NCBI GenBank assembly: GCA_014925825.1
Contig: JACGCK010000019.1
Coordinates: 124,001-188,000 of the forward strand
Origin: Pholiota molesta
Lineage: Eukaryota; Basidiomycota; Agaricomycetes; Agaricales; Strophariaceae
DNA: 64,000 nucleotides
Direction of reading: 5' to 3'
Shown: piece by piece, positions 58,290 to 64,000 of the stretch
Layout: each line of letters opens with the position of its first letter
How positions within the stretch are numbered: the first letter of the stretch is position 1
Notes under the pieces: model-generated
Told to the model about the DNA's origin: nothing
Seen by the model: the letters and a program-made list of their open reading frames with translations, nothing else
Database searches by the model: none
Made by a program: the position numbers and the translations under genes

Positions 58290-59070
58290 TGAATGATTGA
58301 ATTGGATGAGAACTGACCGAGAGAAGATCCTGTCATACTGGGATATCTTTATGCTTTTATACTGTGGGCAAGTTCATTGCTTACTTCATGATTGGGAACA
58401 GATTTTAGTCAGTTGGCTCTTCGTGGAAGGCAAAATAGGATGGTTGACCGAGTCGCGGGGGCCGATGTTTTGCGAGTCGCATCGGCATAGGTGTGTTGTC
58501 ATAGGTTGTCATTTATGTAGTCCGACGCGAACGAGAATGCACAGCAAGCAGAAGGAGGATGTAATCCAGGGATCGTGATGCATGATATACTGCCGGATCA
58601 ATTCGGACCGCATTGAACATTCGGAACCATCAAGGATATTCTGGCAACTATCAAGCAACTATTAAGCAACTATTAAATAATGAGTCCAACGCGCAGCCAA
58701 CGCGAATGATAATGCACAAGGATATATCCAGGCGGCCGATGCAAACAGGTGTAGCTTTTAGTGCTGTTCACAAAGTTGTACAAGGATCGGTCAGCCATTT
58801 GAATGTCGCTACACTTTCATACCAATTCATGGTCCTAGTACGCGAATAACAAGAGATACAAATGAATCAAAGAAATAAATGCCAATGAATGTGATAGTGG
58901 GTAAAGTATTATAACGAGGGGAAGGATCGAGAGCTATTAGGAAAGTGATACTTGTTGATGCTGATCCAGAGATGGAGTAGAAAACCATGAAAAAGAACGG
59001 GACGAAGAGAATATATATCATGTACACTGCAAGCAGTATCCAACCGAGATTCGAGGAACGGCAGACAGAA
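58290..59070. other. Intergenic stretch with short tandem repeats
   Basis: It holds the promoter of epoxide hydrolase B and the 3' UTR of the SepH kinase. Three near-copies of AACTATTAAGC occur at about 58648-58678. No gene is supported. Confidence 0.5.
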
Positions 59071-62000
59071 TTAAAAAGGAATGTAGCGTAGCATGCCTCC
59101 TGAGCACGCCAAAAGTTCTTTACCATTTATTGTTACCCCCACCCCCATTGTAGTGGTGCTTTGCCAGGGTATATCGCCCAGACGTTGCCTACTCGTGGCA
59201 GAAGCTGGCCTCGCAGAAGCAGGAGGTCGCGTCTTCGCAGCGCTCCCGGACGGTTCCCGTGTATGTGTATTCAGCCTGGGCAACGCGCCGTCCACCGGCG
59301 AAAGTCCAAATGAATTATTGACGTTGACGCTAGCGAGTGGCCGCGTTTCTGAGGCAGTCCGACGCAGCTTCCGAGGCGCTAGTCCAGAAGTACTCTTTTG
59401 CGACGTTTGAGAGGATGATAGGTCTACTGAGGGAGCTGCTTTGGTCCTAGTGCCGCTGGCAGCGGGCTTCAAGGCAGGCTTGAGTGTAGGGATGATTTCT
59501 CTTGCCAATTCGCGGACTAGAACTGCACCATCTCCTCGGCTTAATTTCTCTACAACGCCTAATAGCCATATCGCTCGACGAGCATTGACCTATTGGGATG
59601 GGTCTCGCAAACGCTCCTGAGTATGCGCAGGAGATTGAGTCGGACGACGGCTTTGCTGTTATGTCCCAGCCTATCAATAATGCGCTTGAAGAACGCAGAC
59701 GACTTGGTCATAGAAATCGTCACTGGAGTAGATAGCCTGATAATTTTCCAGAACGGATCGAGGAGGTTCTCGAACGAATTGCTTTGATGTTACGAAGCAT
59801 TTGAGGAGCAAGTCGATAGATTCCTGCTTCAGCAGCGCATCTTCGACGCGCGCGGTTTCGTCTTGAAGCCACGAATGTATAGCTTCGAGGGCGCTGACTT
59901 GGAAATACGGGTCATCCAGAGCTTGACATACATTGCAATACCGTCGTGCTGCCACAGGAACGTGCGGCAGCTCTTTCCTGCACCCGCGAGATCGCAAAGA
60001 ATAGGCATGCGAACTGCTTGAGGGGCGAACTGGTCTCGATGACACGTTTCAAGCAAGGAATAATTCCAGCTTGTGCAGCTTCTTCTTGTCTTGATTTATT
60101 GAGACGGCAGAGATTGTAGCATGTTTGGAAGACATGGTTTGAGATTTCCTGTGATGAAAACCTTAGCATATTCGAACGTTCATTAAAGACGGGACTTACA
60201 GTGCTGTGCGGGCCTGACGATTGTTCTTCCAGTATACGGATAAGGATCTCCAATGCGTTCGCATTTTGCAGAACTTCGAGCATCGTTGCGTTCATAGATA
60301 GATGCTTAACCGCCTTCAGCATTTGAACAAGGCATTCCGGCTCCAGCAATCACATGCCCTTAGAAGTCCTAGAAACAAACAGACGTCAACATCCATTCAT
60401 CTGCAAGCTAAAAATGCCTTACGTCGAACGACCTTCCTCGTTCCCAGTGCATTTCGCACATGAATATCCGACTGCGACACTTGCGAAAACACCAAAAGGA
60501 TCTGTATAAGCTTCATCTTCGTGTCCATCGTAGGTGTATCGCGGATCGCCATAACATTGAGCAGCGCAGCGGAGAGCGGGTCCAAAAGACCCTCGCGGAT
60601 GAACATGCGGCAGAAATCGTTTTTCGTAGTTGGGCTCTGTAGTTCGAAGACGCTGCCGATGCCATTGAGAGCGTGTTCTACGAGCTCTGTTTGTTCGCTG
60701 TAATCTTCATCAAGAAGGTCAACCAGGACCTTCAAGCCGCGACATCTGAAATCGGACGGCGACTGAGTCGTGTAAAGATATGTAGCAGACTGAGATGCTT
60801 ACGAGATGAACATTTGGAGCGTCAGAACCGAGGTATGGCATAGGAGGCGAATGAAGTTCGAGGCCTCTAGTCGGCATTCAGATGGATACTTTTTGGAGGT
60901 GAATTCTAATGAAATATGTCAGATTTGCGCATGGATTAGGCTAAAGAACCGACTTACCCATCATCACAGGAATCCCACTATTAAGATCGATGAATATCAA
61001 CCATAACAACACGATATCGCAAAACATACCCAATTAAACAGAAACTTTCGAGGAAACCGAGGTCTTCTGTGACCAGCTATAAGAGAAAACGGTAGTGAGC
61101 AAAAATCGCGACAAGTTCATGAGACGTAGCGTACAAGATTGATAATTTGCAACAACTTCATGATAACATCCCTCGAACATCTGCCCTCCAGCACCTCCAA
61201 AATAGCAAGCATGCCATGCGACGAAACTAGCTGGACCTGCATCTCCGGGGTCTCCGCCATGATATTAAGCTGCAATACCGAACCAAAATCAAAATCGACC
61301 CTTCAGCTCGCAAGTATGGCACGTACTAGCTGATCGCATGCATCGCGGAGCTGGAAGTCCGGCGCCGAGGGCGTGAGTTCGTCAATGAGCTGATTGACCG
61401 TGTTCGTGAGGCGCGCGTATTTATCGCGCTGGAGATTGGCTTCGAGGTCGTCTTCTGAAAACCCTTCATCGATCTAGCAGAAAATAACGCACTGTCAGGC
61501 TAAGATCTATCATGTCAACTTCGACGCAGCAACGTACCTCTGCAAAGGATCTTCCTCGTTCCAATCATCGCCCAGCTGCAAAAGAAAAGAGAAGTTAGCA
61601 TATATGCTCTCGTTGTTAATGACGTGGCGCTTCACATACCCATGATTTATCCGACAGCCTGGTATTCAGCTGCAGCGTTTGCAACGGCTGCTCCATCGCT
61701 ACCAAAAACAACATGCATCAGCACACCACTTTCACCTCGCGCATACAGTACAATCAAAACCACAACCGCCGCGCACACCCTACCAGAAGACGAAGCCAAA
61801 AGCCAAAAGCCAAAAAACACCGAACCACTCACAAGTCGCATTAACCTTCCCAAACACATCCTCGTAATCCTCCTCGTCGTCCTCCGCATACTTCCCAAAC
61901 TCCGCCTGGTGCGCCGCCTTCTTCGCCTCGTTCCGGCCGAAGACCCGAGCCCGACCCCCCCGCACCACTAGCACTCGGCGCGCTCGTCATCGAGCCCGAG

Positions 62001-64000
62001 CGCGGCATGCGCCGTGCCAGACGCCGGCCCGAGCGAGCTGAGCGGGCTGATGCTGCTGATGCTGAGGGACGCGCGCGACGGCTTGCGCGCGAGGCCCGGG
62101 AGCGGGGCGGAGAGCGGGGCGGGGCCGGCGGCGGCGGAGCCCGATGGTCTTGATGTCGTCTGGGTGGAAGAGCCCCGCTTGATCGAGTTTTTCATCTGCT
62201 CAGGATCCGTTCGTCAGTAATTCGTTCATTCTCGAAGGTCGATCCAGAGGAAGAGCACAGAGGGAGGCAACGATGTTGGATTATGGGTAGGAAACGCACC
62301 TTGAAGTTAGCGACCTTCGCCTGCAGTAATTCTTCGTCTTCCTCCGATGCCATGTCGGAGTAGTCTTCTACAATGGGCTGGATCTCTGACGACGGAGGCT
62401 GAGCGAGTGGGATGGTGTTAAGCCCTGGACTGCGAGTAGGCCGAATGGTCTGGCGTTATCCTCAATCTCATGCCGGTCATCTTCTGACGGTGTTCTCTCC
62501 AGAGCTAAGCAACCAACAACGAAAAGAAAACCGCGAATGAGCAAGAGAAAAGAAACGCCACGGGAAGACGCACCTTGAAGCTTCGTAAATGAAATGCCCT
62601 CCTCAAATCGTCGTCCCAGTTATCCGTCTGCTCCTCTGGCGGCTGCAGCGTAAAAGCCAGCGGCTGGATCTTCTCACGAGGTTGATGCCCGCCTTGCTGC
62701 TGGGCGCGGGGCCGCTCTTCCACCCCGACGGACCCGCGGACGGACCACTGCCTATCGACGGCCACGACGTCGACTGCGGGATCTCCGAGGACCGGTGCTG
62801 CGTCGGCGAGCTGGCCGCGCATATCTTGAAGGATGCTTCGAGGGTTAGACGGAGCTAACGGAGCGAAACAAAAAAAGGTTACAACGTTAAGTTTACCGTC
62901 GTCACCCCACCGGCGTTAACGCCAAGTAACGACGCACATTTAAGAGCCTCGTTCCACTCCTGGACCTTCAAAACCGCCTCGTCGTAATTATAATTCGAGT
63001 TCCTCTTCTGCCCCCCGCCCGCCGCGCCATCCGCGCCGCTGGCCCTCTCGCCCGCAGCCGCACCGCCCGCGCGGTCTTTGCCGTCCGCCATCTGCCGGCG
63101 CGCGGACGCCATCCACGGGTGCTTGAGCAGCTTCCTGCCGGATATGCGCAGGTTGCAGTCTTTTTGGAAGCAGTGGTAGAGGAAGTCTTTGACGATCGGG
63201 GAGGCGCCTTCCGGGATGGGCGGGCAGTCGTCCTGGACGATCCGGAAGAGCGCGGGCATGGGATCGAGGGTGTGGTAGGGCGGATGGCCTTCGAGAAGTT
63301 CAATGACGACGCAGCCGACACTCCTGCGTTGATATTTGAATATGCGTTCAATTAGACATCTTATATCACTCACCATATGTCAGATGCAGTTGTGGCTCCA
63401 GATTGTTCAATAACCTCAGGAGCCACTATTTATTGGAGTTAGCCAGAGCTCCAAGAACATATTCAGCAGCAACGTACTCCAATATGGACTTCCTACAACA
63501 GCACCATCCTGCACACCGCCCGTCTTCGCCGCCACTCCAAAATCCGCGAGCTTGACCGTGCCATCTTTGTTGGTGAGGATGTTCGCGCCCTTGATGTCGC
63601 GGTGGATCACACCCTGGTCGTGGAGGTAGACGAGCCCTTCGAGCACCTGCGAAATGTACACGGCGACCAAGTTCTCGGGAAACTTGCCAAAGCGTTTGGA
63701 GATGTTGTGCAGGGAGCCGTTCTCGCAGAACCTGTACGCGCGTCGCGGGTCAGATTTATGAAAAGCGAACGGTGATGGACCATGACGTACTCTAGAATGA
63801 TGTATAGAAATTCTCGAGTCTTGACGAATCCCTTATATTTCACGATGTTGGGATGCTAAGAGAGAACATGGGTATACGATCGGAGCGTACAAGTTCGCGA
63901 AGCTCACATTAAGGTTCTTGAGGAGATCAATCTCGGACTACAGATTGAGATTATGAATATGTATTCAAAGAATGTAACGAGCGATCGCGCCGTAGTTCAT
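59071..64000 (-). CDS. sepH: Septation initiation kinase, Cdc7/SepH (Cdc15) type, 5' end outside window
   Basis: An STE-class protein kinase that works under the small GTPase Spg1 to trigger septum formation. The window holds all but the N-terminal lobe start: [10 protein letters not shown] (63940), [58 protein letters not shown] plus [40 protein letters not shown], and [14 protein letters not shown] disordered middle follows (ERAxADGxAGG linker, [41 protein letters not shown]). The armadillo-like C-terminal half (61.5-59.5 kb) includes [80 protein letters not shown] and [16 protein letters not shown]. The stop is near 59071. Kinase plus long helical-repeat tail is the family's hallmark. Several single-base frame losses occur (near 59605, 59785 and 59927). 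Confidence 0.88.

Overview
The window is fungal nuclear DNA, most probably from an agaricomycete (Basidiomycota). Genes are split by many short GT-AG introns of about 45-75 bp, spacing is tight on both strands, and several families are typical of mushroom-forming fungi: a NACHT NTPase, an agaricomycete-specific WW-like membrane protein, a MYND-finger array and a CE16 esterase. There is no operon organisation and no convincing tRNA, rRNA or CRISPR.

Left part (1-20 kb): the 3' end of a NACHT gene; a degenerate region with tandem repeats; an almost perfect 2.47-kb palindrome (3270-5738) that directly abuts copy 1 of a 1.37-kb dispersed element; a CSC1/OSCA-type channel gene; complex I subunit NDUFS4; copy 2 of the dispersed element; an amino-acid permease lacking its 5' third; and a Cu/Zn superoxide dismutase.

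Middle (20-46 kb): a WW-like multi-pass membrane protein; a G-domain GTPase relic; the meiotic MutS homologue MSH5; three MYND-finger genes in a tandem array with an exact 1323-bp period; an AGC kinase of the Ypk1 type; a 2.9-kb stretch with only weak coding signal; a full-size ABCB (P-glycoprotein-type) transporter; and the ER tether VAP/Scs2.

Right part (46-64 kb): a CE16 acetylesterase; two epoxide hydrolases that bracket four decayed, intron-containing copies of the VAP gene; a 500-bp foldback MITE in the middle of that array; and the septation kinase Cdc7/SepH (kinase plus armadillo-like C-terminus), whose 5' end runs off the window.

Caution on sequence quality: many otherwise well-conserved genes (ypk1, sod1, ABC transporter, VAP, sepH, MYND copies) are broken by single missing bases, nearly all inside short homopolymers, with conserved protein on both sides. 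This looks more like consensus error than mass pseudogenisation, so broken here does not mean dead. The most unusual structures are the 2.47-kb palindrome, the dispersed element with a conserved TATA box and paired tetraloop hairpins, and the VAP pseudogene/MITE/epoxide hydrolase array.
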